This document shows, piece by piece, positions 1 through 5,316 of a DNA stretch of 10,135 nucleotides (position 1 is its first letter; each line of letters starts with the position of its first letter). The notes beneath the pieces were generated by a model, which made no database searches, was not told where the DNA came from, and saw only the letters and a list, made by a program, of their open reading frames with translations. A program made the position numbers and the translations under genes. Source of the stretch: Candidatus Moraniibacteriota bacterium (lineage in GTDB: Bacteria; Patescibacteriota; Minisyncoccia; Moranbacterales; GCA-2747515); NCBI GenBank assembly GCA_027069365.1, contig JALXES010000122.1:1-10135 (forward strand), read 5' to 3'.

Positions 1-29
1 ATTAGCACTCTCTTGACGGGAGTGCTAAT
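1..29 (+). promoter_or_regulatory. CIRCE operator (HrcA binding site)
   Basis: The sequence shows a perfect inverted repeat, TTAGCACTC (2-10), a 9-base spacer, and GAGTGCTAA (20-28), extended by one further A/T pair at 1 and 29. This is the canonical CIRCE element, bound by the heat-shock repressor HrcA, and it lies in front of dnaK as expected. The -35 box of the dnaK promoter sits inside the spacer, so bound HrcA would block RNA polymerase directly. No hrcA gene is visible in the window. Confidence 0.97.
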
Positions 30-40
30 TTGCATATAAT
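13..40 (+). promoter_or_regulatory. dnaK promoter (sigma70-type)
   Basis: TTGACG (13-18) and TATAAT (35-40) are separated by 16 bases. The -35 hexamer lies within the CIRCE spacer. Transcription would begin near 47, giving a leader of roughly 48 bases. No Shine-Dalgarno sequence is visible in the leader before the ATG at 95. Confidence 0.9.
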
Positions 41-94
41 GGAAGTAGATAAGAAATTATCGCTAAAAACACTAAAACATTAACGCACAAAACT

Positions 95-2056
95 ATGTCA
101 AAGATTTTAGGAATTGACTTGGGAACCACAAACTCTGCAATGGCAGTGGTGGAGGGCGGTAAGCCGGAGATTGTGGAGAACAAAGAAGGGCAGCGCACGA
201 CGCCGTCCATGGTGGCGGTCAACAAGGCTGGTGAGCGCTTGGTGGGCCTGCTGGCAAAGCGCCAGGCGGTAACCAACCCGAAGGACACGCTCTTTAGCGT
301 GAAGCGTCTGATTGGGCGCACGTTTGACGACCCGGAGGTGCAGGAAGACATCAAGTTGTTTCCGTTTGAAGTGAAAAAGGCGAAGAACGGCGGCATCAAT
401 GTGGTGATGGGCGGCAAGGAGTACACGCCGCAGGAGATCAGCGCGATGATTCTGGGCAAACTCAAGAGCGATGCAGAGGAGAAGTTGGGCGTGAAGATTG
501 AGGAGGCGGTGATTACCGTGCCGGCGTACTTTGATGATGCGCAGCGCAAGGCGACCAAAGAAGCGGGCGAGATTGCGGGACTGAAGGTGCGCCGCATTAT
601 CAACGAGCCGACGGCGGCGGCGCTGGCGTATGGGTTTAACAAGAAGAACGAGGAGAAGATCGTCGTGTACGACCTTGGTGGTGGAACATTTGACGTGTCC
701 GTGCTGGAAGTTGGCGGCGATACAGTGGAAGTGAAGTCGACGCACGGTGATACGCACTTGGGCGGCGATGACTTTGATCAGGTGCTCATCAACTACATCC
801 TGGAGGAATTCAAGAAAACAGAGGGCATTGATCTCTCCCAGCAGAACGACGCACTCCAGCGCATCAAGGAAGCGGCGGAGAAGGCAAAGATTGAGCTGTC
901 CACCGCGCAGGAGACGGAGATCAACCAGCCATTTATCACCGCAGATGAAAACGGTCCGAAACACCTGGTGATGAAGGTGACGCGCGCGAAGTACGAGAGT
1001 CTGATTGCCGACCTTGTCAAAAAGACGCTCGGTCCGGTGGAGGCAGCGCTCAAGGAGGCGGGTCTGACAAAGAGTGATATCAACGAGATTATCCTCGTAG
1101 GTGGGATGACGCGTACGCCGGCAATCATCAAGGCCGTAGAGGAGTACTTTGGCAAGAAGCCAAACATCACCGTGAACCCAGACGAGGTAGTGGCGCTGGG
1201 CGCGGCAATCCAGGGCGGCGTGCTGCAGGGCGATGTCAAGGACGTGCTCCTGCTGGATGTCACACCGCTGACGCTGGGCATTGAGACGATGGGTGGCGTT
1301 GCGACACCGCTGATTGAGAAGAACACGACAATCCCGGCAAAGAAGACACAGATTTTCTCCACAGCGGTAGACAACCAGCCGAGCGTGGAAATCCACGTCG
1401 TGCAGGGCGAGCGCCAGATGGCGGCAGACAACAAGACACTGGGACGCTTTGTGCTGGACGGCATCGCACCGGCACCGCGCGGCGTGCCGCAAATTGAGGT
1501 AACGTTTGACATTGACGCCAACGGCATCCTCAATGTCTCCGCCAAGGACAAGGCAACCGGCAAGGAACAGTCTATTCGCATCGAAGCATCCAGTGGACTG
1601 ACCGAAGAAGAGATTGAGCGCATGAAGAAAGATGCCGAAGCGCACGCTGAGGAAGACAAGAAGAAGAAAGAGCTCGTAGAGGCGCGCAATATGGCGGACA
1701 CACTCATCTTCTCCACCGAAAAAGCACTCAAGGACGCCGGCGACAAAATCACCGACGACGAGAAAAAGCCGGTAGAGGAAAAGATGAATGCGCTCAAGGA
1801 CGTCCTGAAGAAAGACGACGCGACACTGGAGGAGATCAAGAAGGCGACAGAGGAGTTCTCCACCGCAGCGCAAACCATCGGCGAGAAACTGATGAAAGCC
1901 GCGCAAGAGGCCGAAGCGGCAAAGGGCGCGAACGCCGGCACAGCGGCCGCTGACACCGGCACCACCGACGCCCCCAAAGACGCCGAGGTAGAGGACGCAC
2001 CAGCCGACAAAAAATCTGACGACACAAAGTCTGATGACACAAAAGACGAGAAGTAA
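95..2056 (+). CDS. dnaK: Molecular chaperone DnaK (Hsp70)
   Basis: This 653-residue protein is a full-length cytoplasmic Hsp70, the ATP-driven chaperone that cycles with DnaJ and GrpE to fold or rescue client proteins. The nucleotide-binding domain covers about residues 1-382, with the phosphate loops GIDLGTTNS (6-14) and [10 protein letters not shown] (191-200) and the adenosine motif [10 protein letters not shown] (333-342). The hydrophobic linker [10 protein letters not shown] follows at 383-392, then the beta substrate-binding domain (to about 505) and the helical lid (about 506-610). The tail is acidic and low in complexity, ending in a duplicated SDDTK. The ATG at 95 gives the conserved N-terminus, although no ribosome binding site precedes it. 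grpE and dnaJ do not follow, and a hairpin comes straight after the stop, so the gene appears to be transcribed alone under CIRCE/HrcA control. The assignment is secure. Confidence 0.98.
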   Translation: MSKILGIDLGTTNSAMAVVEGGKPEIVENKEGQRTTPSMVAVNKAGERLVGLLAKRQAVTNPKDTLFSVKRLIGRTFDDPEVQEDIKLFPFEVKKAKNGGINVVMGGKEYTPQEISAMILGKLKSDAEEKLGVKIEEAVITVPAYFDDAQRKATKEAGEIAGLKVRRIINEPTAAALAYGFNKKNEEKIVVYDLGGGTFDVSVLEVGGDTVEVKSTHGDTHLGGDDFDQVLINYILEEFKKTEGIDLSQQNDALQRIKEAAEKAKIELSTAQETEINQPFITADENGPKHLVMKVTRAKYESLIADLVKKTLGPVEAALKEAGLTKSDINEIILVGGMTRTPAIIKAVEEYFGKKPNITVNPDEVVALGAAIQGGVLQGDVKDVLLLDVTPLTLGIETMGGVATPLIEKNTTIPAKKTQIFSTAVDNQPSVEIHVVQGERQMAADNKTLGRFVLDGIAPAPRGVPQIEVTFDIDANGILNVSAKDKATGKEQSIRIEASSGLTEEEIERMKKDAEAHAEEDKKKKELVEARNMADTLIFSTEKALKDAGDKITDDEKKPVEEKMNALKDVLKKDDATLEEIKKATEEFSTAAQTIGEKLMKAAQEAEAAKGANAGTAAADTGTTDAPKDAEVEDAPADKKSDDTKSDDTKDEK

Positions 2057-2069
2057 ATTCTCACACACC

Positions 2070-2096
2070 ACACACCGAGCCCAGCGCTCGGTGTGT
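2070..2096 (+). terminator. Hairpin after dnaK, possible terminator
   Basis: CACACCGAGC (2071-2080) and GCTCGGTGTG (2086-2095) form a perfect 10-bp stem, 11 bp counting the A/T pair at 2070 and 2096, with a 5-base loop. It starts 14 bases after the dnaK stop codon. There is no U tract behind it; the next element is the TATAAT at 2101. It may be a weak terminator or an mRNA 3'-end stabiliser. Confidence 0.55.
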
Positions 2097-2100
2097 AGGT

Positions 2101-2106
2101 TATAAT
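2101..2106 (+). promoter_or_regulatory. -10 box of the gene at 2138
   Basis: A consensus TATAAT is present, and the 12 bases from here (TATAATGGAAGT) are identical to those at the dnaK promoter (35-46). No convincing -35 hexamer is visible, because the expected position falls inside the dnaK terminal hairpin. The predicted start of transcription, near 2113, leaves a leader of about 25 bases before the ATG at 2138. Confidence 0.55.
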
Positions 2107-2137
2107 GGAAGTGTAACTCATTTTGTATTGTTTGCTT

Positions 2138-2950
2138 ATGTTGCAATCTTTCGAAAAAAATGATGTTCTCAATAGGAAGGATGGTGTTAAAAAGACTATT
2201 GAACAGGAGCTGTTTACAACAGAAGATGAATATTCCATATCATATAATTCTTTCAAAAAGGATTTCTATAGTGATGACTATGAAAAGTTTGATACTATTA
2301 TAGAGCGACTTATTGCAGAGAAAGAGTTTGCTACAATCAGTGATTATGCACAGAGACTTCTGGTTGATGCTGGTGTAACAGAGGCGAACGGTTTAGATGT
2401 TGTGGATCCTGTTGTGGCGCTAGCACTTACTGAAGCTGTGAATTTGGCTGCGAAAGAAGTAGATTACACATTTTATCGTATTAAGCCGGCGATGATTATT
2501 GCCGCATGGAAGACTGGTGCACAGTTTGGATTCAATAATGACGATGGGACGTATTCCCTTTTTCATACTGATATTGGCACAGCATCATTTCACGATCCCG
2601 ATGGTGAAGTTGAGTGGCTTGTGGAAAGTGTGCTTGGGGAAGATATTCCGCAATGGCCGTATGAGTGGAGCGGTATTTATCGTCAAGATCAGGCCTTTGA
2701 TATCCTCCAAGATTTGAAAAATACAGAAGGACTGATTGCTGAGATGATTCGCAGTACAACGCCAGTGGAGTTGAAGGGTTCTGGAATAGAATTTCATGAT
2801 CATACCGATGGGGATGTACATGATAGCTTGGAAGAGTATTATGGCGCTGGTGCGCTACAAGTAAAATTGCGCGACGCAATACTGACATCAGAGCGTAAGG
2901 CGCTGGATACTCTTTTGGAACAACTGTCCGAGAGAAAGAGGAACCCATAG
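2138..2950 (+). CDS. Hypothetical protein, acidic, AT-richer gene
   Basis: I do not recognise this protein of 270 residues. It is soluble, with no signal peptide or membrane segment, and rich in Asp and Glu. It has two His/Asp-rich stretches, [16 protein letters not shown] (about residues 142-157) and [11 protein letters not shown] (about 219-229), which could bind metal, but no known motif is matched. The middle region (about 90-125) and the C-terminus (about 240-268, ending KRKRNP-like in charge) look helical. The ATG at 2138 is preferred over an in-frame TTG at 2123 because it leaves a sensible leader after the TATAAT at 2101; neither start has a Shine-Dalgarno site. The gene has its own promoter and is visibly richer in A+T than dnaK and the genes beyond 3186, which hints at a different origin. 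No neighbour suggests a pathway. Confidence 0.8.
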   Translation: MLQSFEKNDVLNRKDGVKKTIEQELFTTEDEYSISYNSFKKDFYSDDYEKFDTIIERLIAEKEFATISDYAQRLLVDAGVTEANGLDVVDPVVALALTEAVNLAAKEVDYTFYRIKPAMIIAAWKTGAQFGFNNDDGTYSLFHTDIGTASFHDPDGEVEWLVESVLGEDIPQWPYEWSGIYRQDQAFDILQDLKNTEGLIAEMIRSTTPVELKGSGIEFHDHTDGDVHDSLEEYYGAGALQVKLRDAILTSERKALDTLLEQLSERKRNP

Positions 2951-2963
2951 TTGTAAATAGAAT

Positions 2964-2999
2964 GAAAGAGTATCTCTTACATAAGAGTCGTATCCTTTC
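2964..2999 (+). other. Imperfect hairpin downstream of the orphan gene
   Basis: GAAAG (2964-2968) pairs with CTTTC (2995-2999), and an inner perfect stem CTCTT (2974-2978) / AAGAG (2983-2987) closes an ACAT loop. Weaker and wobble pairs lie between the two. It starts 13 bases after the stop at 2950 and has no T tract, so it is more likely an mRNA 3' structure than an intrinsic terminator. Confidence 0.35.
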
Positions 3000-3008
3000 A
3001 ATAGTGAA

Positions 3009-3122
3009 ATGACTAATGAAAATACTTTTGCAAGGATGACGATGTGGTATCACATTCGCGTTGGTGATGATTTTGCCGTGCGAGTAGTGGAGGTTATGGA
3101 CAAAATAAAAAGGGCTCCTTAG
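3009..3122 (+). CDS. Marginal small ORF, 37 residues
   Basis: An ATG-initiated frame of 37 codons begins MTNENTFARMTMWYHIRV and ends in TAG at 3120-3122. It is closed upstream by a stop at 2982-2984. No Shine-Dalgarno site or own promoter is visible. Its last codons form the left arm of the inverted repeat at 3108-3148. It may be a real small protein, the end of a decayed gene, or chance. The composition is not obviously coding. Confidence 0.22.
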   Translation: MTNENTFARMTMWYHIRVGDDFAVRVVEVMDKIKRAP

Positions 3123-3148
3123 GCACCACCACCGTTCGGATCCCTTTT
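3107..3148. terminator. Probable bidirectional terminator
   Basis: AAAAGGG-C-TCC (3108-3118) pairs with GGA-T-CCCTTTT (3138-3148), an 11-position stem with a single C/T mismatch and a 19-base loop. On the plus strand four T's close the stem, followed by CGTCTT. On the minus strand the stem is followed by TTTTTATTTT, so it could also stop leftward transcription. It separates the 2138 gene from the peptidase gene at 3186. Confidence 0.6.
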
Positions 3149-3185
3149 CGTCTTAATCTACCATAATGTTACTACGGATTACTGT

Positions 3186-3872
3186 ATGTGTCAATCACAT
3201 ATCGTGAATCGCCCTTTCAGGCAGATTACATTTGCATACGACCTCCACAAAGACGTGGAGAATATTGTGCGTGCGGCGCAGTCGGTGAACAACCCGGCGC
3301 CGACGCGGTTGTGGCGCGCTATTACAGCGCAGTGTGGAGAGCGGCCAACTACTGAGGAAATTGCGGCGTTTGTCCGTGCGCAGGATGCGAGGGAGTCAGT
3401 GGATTGGCGTGCGCTGTGCGGTGATATGCAGGCACAGTGGGACAGGGTTGAAGCGATGTTTGTGGAGCGTGCGCAGAGGATTTTTGGTATTGCATTGCCA
3501 CACACCGTGACGGCATACATTACGCACGATCAGCGGTGTACATACACTATTGTGCAGCACTATTTCTTTGTATCGGCAACGGCGTCGTCTGTGCGACTTA
3601 TCGTAATGCACGAGCTCTTCCACTTTTACACATGGTATGCGTACGGCAGGGATGCGACGGCGCGCGGTTTGCCGCAGGGCGCATATAATGACATCAAGGA
3701 AGCGCTGACAGTGTTGCTTAATGAAGAATTTTCAGATTTACTGGATGGTGCGATAGACCGTGGCTACCCACAGCATGCTGCACTGCGCGCACACATACTC
3801 ACCGCGTGGCGCGCGACACGGAGTTTGCAGCGCGTGATTGATGTGGCGGTGACAAGTTCTTGCGACGATTGA
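3186..3872 (+). CDS. Putative zinc metallopeptidase (HExxH, gluzincin-like)
   Basis: This 228-residue protein has no signal peptide or membrane helix and is probably cytoplasmic. VMHELFHFYTWY (about 140-151) holds a perfect HExxH zinc motif: H142, E143 and H146. E172 in KEALTVLLNEEF, 26 residues further on, is well placed to be the third ligand, as in the NEA...D helix of thermolysin-type gluzincins. The first half (about 20-105) looks helical and matches nothing I know. No substrate can be named. The ATG at 3186 is the first in frame and has only a weak GGA-like sequence in front. A CATAAT at 3162-3167 could be the -10 box, without a clear -35. The gene stands alone between two terminators, and its stop codon overlaps the -35 box of another promoter. 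Metallopeptidase-like fold is likely, but function is unproven. Confidence 0.8.
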   Translation: MCQSHIVNRPFRQITFAYDLHKDVENIVRAAQSVNNPAPTRLWRAITAQCGERPTTEEIAAFVRAQDARESVDWRALCGDMQAQWDRVEAMFVERAQRIFGIALPHTVTAYITHDQRCTYTIVQHYFFVSATASSVRLIVMHELFHFYTWYAYGRDATARGLPQGAYNDIKEALTVLLNEEFSDLLDGAIDRGYPQHAALRAHILTAWRATRSLQRVIDVAVTSSCDD

Positions 3873-3897
3873 CAGATAAGGTAAATCGTTCTACAAT
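3869..3897 (+). promoter_or_regulatory. Near-consensus sigma70 promoter overlapping a stop codon
   Basis: TTGACA (3869-3874), a 17-base spacer, then TACAAT (3892-3897). The -35 box overlaps the TGA stop of the metallopeptidase gene (3870-3872). Transcription would begin near 3904. No gene follows on this strand before the terminator at 3925-3955. Confidence 0.75.
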
Positions 3898-3903
3898 GGT
3901 GGT

Positions 3904-3955
3904 ACATTCGGGATTTTCCCGCGACCCCGCCCCACAAAGGCGGGGAATATTTTTT
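3904..3955 (+). ncRNA. Candidate ~50-nt small RNA
   Basis: A strong promoter (3869-3897) points straight at an intrinsic terminator (3925-3955), so the predicted transcript is only about 50 bases. It would carry two hairpins: CGGGA-TTT-TCCCG (3909-3921), then the terminator stem. It has no reading frame. It could be a regulatory RNA, a transcription-dissipating unit, or the leftover promoter of a deleted gene. The 5' end is estimated from the -10 box. The existence of the RNA is inferred from signals only. Confidence 0.35.
3925..3955 (+). terminator. Rho-independent terminator
   Basis: CCCCGCC (3925-3931) and GGCGGGG (3939-3945) form a perfect 7-bp GC stem with a 7-base loop, followed by AATATTTTTT. 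It would end transcripts from the metallopeptidase gene and from the promoter at 3869-3897. Its T tract overlaps the stop codon of the minus-strand toxin remnant. Confidence 0.88.
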
Positions 3956-4145
3956 ATAGGTATAATTTTGTAAAGCCGTCCTTGATTTTTTGCTGGTCGG
4001 CTCTGCTGAGCGTTCCGAGCTTGGATGTAATCCTGCGATAGTCAATCGCCCGTGCTTGCTGGAGGCAGGCGTTCATATTTCTGCCTTTGTGTGTAAAGAA
4101 AACATACCATGAGCCTCTTTTCTTTGTTGGTGGTGGGGATGACAA
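3954..4145 (-). pseudogene. MazF/PemK-like toxin, C-terminal remnant
   Basis: The minus-strand frame ends in QARAIDYRRI-TSKLGTLS, a charged helix and KLYL. This pattern, [S/Q]Q[V/A]R.ID..R[I/L]..K[I/L]G.L, a charged helix and a final LYL-like end, is that of the C-terminal third of MazF/PemK-family mRNA interferases. GSWYVFF upstream fits the strand before it. Only about 60 residues remain. The usual N-terminal half, including the first RNA-binding strands, is missing, and the frame instead opens upstream into repeat DNA reading EILKCVQDD. The only start-like codon at the 5' end is a TTG at 4143-4145. No antitoxin gene is next to it. It is best read as a truncated, inactive relic, with the toxin identity recalled from family patterns, not from a search. 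Confidence 0.6.
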
Positions 4146-4152
4146 GCGGCCT

Positions 4153-4182
4153 CTGTCATCCTGGACGCATTTCAGAATCTCG
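4153..4182 (-). repeat. 30-bp palindromic repeat, copy 1 (inverted)
   Basis: Read on the minus strand this copy runs CGAGATTCTG...CCAGGATGACAG. It aligns without gaps to the copies at 4195-4224 and 4236-4265, sharing CTGA and CAGGRTGACA. In the minus frame it encodes EILKCVQDD, which is fused in frame to the toxin remnant. It is in the opposite orientation to the other two copies. Confidence 0.7.
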
Positions 4183-4194
4183 TTGTTTTTAGTC

Positions 4195-4224
4195 CGGAAT
4201 CCTGAGATGAGCCCAGGGTGACAA
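4195..4224 (+). repeat. 30-bp palindromic repeat, copy 2
   Basis: CGGAATCCTGAGATGAGCCC followed by AGGGTGACAA. CCTG and CAGG form the arms of a short palindrome. It starts 42 bases after the start of copy 1 and 41 bases before copy 3. The CCTTTTGTATT behind it resembles the tail of copy 3, so the direct repeat unit is closer to 41-44 bp. Confidence 0.75.
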
Positions 4225-4235
4225 CCTTTTGTATT

Positions 4236-4265
4236 CGGGACCCTGAATCAAACTCAGGGTGACAG
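4236..4265 (+). repeat. 30-bp palindromic repeat, copy 3
   Basis: This copy has the best palindrome: CCCTGA (4241-4246) and TCAGGG (4254-4259) around a 7-base loop, then TGACAG and a tail of TTCTTTTTTGTATT. The hairpin and T run could act as a weak terminator, but six bases separate them. The copies resemble the short dispersed CCTGA...TCAGGATGACA repeats found in many bacterial genomes. Confidence 0.75.
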
Positions 4266-4299
4266 TTCTTTTTTGTATTGTACTGCAAGGCGATTTTAG

Positions 4300-4308
4300 T
4301 GCTATGCT
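4300..4308 (+). promoter_or_regulatory. Extended -10 promoter of the gene at 4345
   Basis: TGC-TATGCT gives a TGn extended -10 (TATGCT at 4303-4308). A TTGTAC at 4278-4283 is a poor -35 at a long 19-base spacing. Transcription from about 4315 would place the ribosome binding site at 4331-4337 correctly in the leader. Confidence 0.4.
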
Positions 4309-4344
4309 GGAAATAGTTTCTTAGCAATGAGAGAGGATATAATC

Positions 4345-4581
4345 ATGATGTCAGCTATCATATTGTTTGTTGGCGGGATGGTGAGCATGTCTTTGCTTAT
4401 CATTTCCATGCGCATCGTGCGTGCGTCGCCGGAGAAGTATCAGCGCGTGCGTGATGTTCTTGTCACAGGGAAATGTGACAAGTGGGTGCCCTACACACGA
4501 ACAGTGTTGTTTATAAAGAACGGCAGGTGGCATGCGCGGTGCGTGCCAACGCTTGCAACACTGCGCTGGCTGTGGTCATAG
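4345..4581 (+). CDS. Small membrane protein, one TM helix
   Basis: This hypothetical protein of 78 residues has an N-terminal hydrophobic stretch (about residues 3-24, AIILFVGGMVSMSLLIISMRIV) and a basic, Trp- and Arg-containing soluble tail of about 50 residues. The tail has two cysteines (Cys44 in GKCDKW, Cys66 in HARCVP). The helix could be an anchor, with the positive tail inside the cell. The start at 4345 is chosen because GAGAGGA (4331-4337) is a good Shine-Dalgarno site 7 bases before it; an in-frame ATG at 4327 lies upstream of that site, and an adjacent ATG at 4348 is also possible. The frame ends 21 bases before a bidirectional terminator shared with the convergent surface-protein gene. 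I recognise no family. Confidence 0.65.
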   Translation: MMSAIILFVGGMVSMSLLIISMRIVRASPEKYQRVRDVLVTGKCDKWVPYTRTVLFIKNGRWHARCVPTLATLRWLWS

Positions 4582-4600
4582 CGTAGATTATTTAGCAAAC

Positions 4601-4638
4601 AAAAAACCGCATGCGAAGGAATGCATGCGGTTTTCTTT
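4601..4638. terminator. Bidirectional rho-independent terminator
   Basis: CCGCATGC (4607-4614) and GCATGCGG (4623-4630) form a perfect 8-bp stem extended by A/T pairs (4603-4606 with 4631-4634), with an 8-base loop. On the plus strand it is followed by TTTTCTTT, and on the minus strand by TTTTTTG. It lies between two converging genes (stops at 4581 and 4665) and serves both. Confidence 0.88.
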
Positions 4639-4664
4639 ATGGCGTGCAGCGTTTGGCTGTGGCC

Positions 4665-5177
4665 CTAAGCGTCTGTGCGCTTGGTGCGGCGGCGCAGAGC
4701 AAAGAGTGTGGTGAGGCCTGCCGCTCCGGCAGCACCCATTGCTGCATAGAGGCCGGCGCCGGTGTTGGGTGCGTAGCCGTAAATGTAGGCAAAGTCGGCT
4801 TTGGTGTGTTTGTCATGGTCGCCGTCAATCCATACGCGCGTGCGGTTGTCATAGCGCCCATCCGGATCATATGACTGATAGCGCTTGCCAACGTCCTCTG
4901 TCTTGACAGTGACAACATAGGACCCTTCGCAAATGGTCTTGAACTTGTAGTAGCCGTTCTCATCGGTCCATGTTTCGTAGTGCTTGTTGCCCTGATAGAG
5001 CCAGACGCGCACATTCGGGATGCCCGGCTCATCAGGCTGCTGGATGCCGTCCTGATTGTGATCCTCCCAAATGCGATTGCCAATGGAGCCTTTGCACTTC
5101 TTGGCATAGGCGTGTGGCGCGCTGAACGCCGTGATGGCAATCGCACAAACAAACGCCAGGGTGAGTACTTTTCTCAT
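4665..5177 (-). CDS. Secreted SdrD B-domain protein with sorting signal
   Basis: This is a 170-residue surface protein. Residues 1-25 form a Sec signal peptide (MRK, a hydrophobic core, then PHAYA with likely cleavage after A25). Residues about 30-132 form one SdrD B-like, Cna-B type domain: GSIGNRIWEDHNQDGIQQPD is the typical opening with a calcium loop (D39, N41, D43, G44), TDENGYYKF (71-79) the usual central motif, and KADFAYIY the final strand. The end has the sortase layout: APNTG (136-140), a hydrophobic stretch (about 143-161) and RRRTKR. The motif has Ala where LPXTG has Leu. The protein is probably anchored to the cell surface. SdrD B domains usually come in larger proteins or tandems, so a single one is small. 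The start at 5177 has a GGAGA site (5181-5185) close upstream. A consensus promoter lies at 5233-5261. No sortase gene is in the window. Confidence 0.9.
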   Translation of the reverse strand: MRKVLTLAFVCAIAITAFSAPHAYAKKCKGSIGNRIWEDHNQDGIQQPDEPGIPNVRVWLYQGNKHYETWTDENGYYKFKTICEGSYVVTVKTEDVGKRYQSYDPDGRYDNRTRVWIDGDHDKHTKADFAYIYGYAPNTGAGLYAAMGAAGAAGLTTLFALRRRTKRTDA

Positions 5178-5200
5178 AAATCTCCGTTGCTAGTGGATAA

Positions 5201-5229
5201 ATGTTCACTCTCCACAGAGAATGGAACAT
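5201..5229. promoter_or_regulatory. Dyad at the start of the SdrD-B gene transcript
   Basis: ATGTTC (5201-5206) and GAACAT (5224-5229) are perfect inverted arms. The inner bases CTCTC and GAGA continue the pairing imperfectly. The dyad lies just downstream of the minus-strand -10 box, covering the predicted transcription start (near 5226). It could be a repressor operator or a 5' leader hairpin. Confidence 0.35.
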
Positions 5230-5232
5230 GTG

Positions 5233-5261
5233 ATTATAGGATAGATGGAACTTTTTGTCAA
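5233..5261 (-). promoter_or_regulatory. Consensus promoter of the SdrD-B gene
   Basis: On the minus strand TTGACA (5261-5256), a 17-base spacer and TATAAT (5238-5233) match the sigma70 consensus in both hexamers and spacing. This is the best promoter in the window. Transcription would begin near 5226 with a leader of about 48 bases. Confidence 0.9.
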
Positions 5262-5281
5262 TGCCTCCGCTATGCGGTGTG

Positions 5282-5290
5282 TGGTATAAT
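5282..5290 (+). promoter_or_regulatory. Extended -10 promoter of the ribH-like gene
   Basis: TGG-TATAAT is a perfect extended -10 (TATAAT at 5285-5290) with no recognisable -35 at the expected place. The predicted transcription start near 5297 leaves a leader of about 20 bases, without a Shine-Dalgarno site, before the ATG at 5317. It is divergent from the promoter at 5233-5261. Confidence 0.65.
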
Positions 5291-5316
5291 GCACGCAGAG
5301 ACATAACGCTCTTCCT

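Noticed and set aside
1990..2053. Duplicated SDDTK at the dnaK C-terminus as a functional repeat
   Set aside because: Short acidic, low-complexity tails are common in DnaK proteins and vary freely; a two-unit duplication is not notable.
107..2256. Long minus-strand open frames across dnaK (up to 679 codons)
   Set aside because: They are antisense shadows of a GC-rich, strongly biased dnaK. Their translations are low in complexity (Cys/Leu/Arg- or Ser-rich) and match no family.
3107..3150. Possible tRNA or tRNA fragment (GTTCGGATCCC resembles a T arm)
   Set aside because: The surrounding bases do not fold into acceptor, D and anticodon arms; the repeat fits a terminator stem instead.
4153..4265. 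Short CRISPR array
   Set aside because: Only three degenerate units, one inverted, with 11-12 base gaps that are too short to be spacers, and no cas genes nearby.
4338..4343. TATAAT just before the ATG at 4345 as a promoter
   Set aside because: It would start transcription inside the gene. It is part of the ribosome binding region, and the extended -10 at 4300-4308 fits better.
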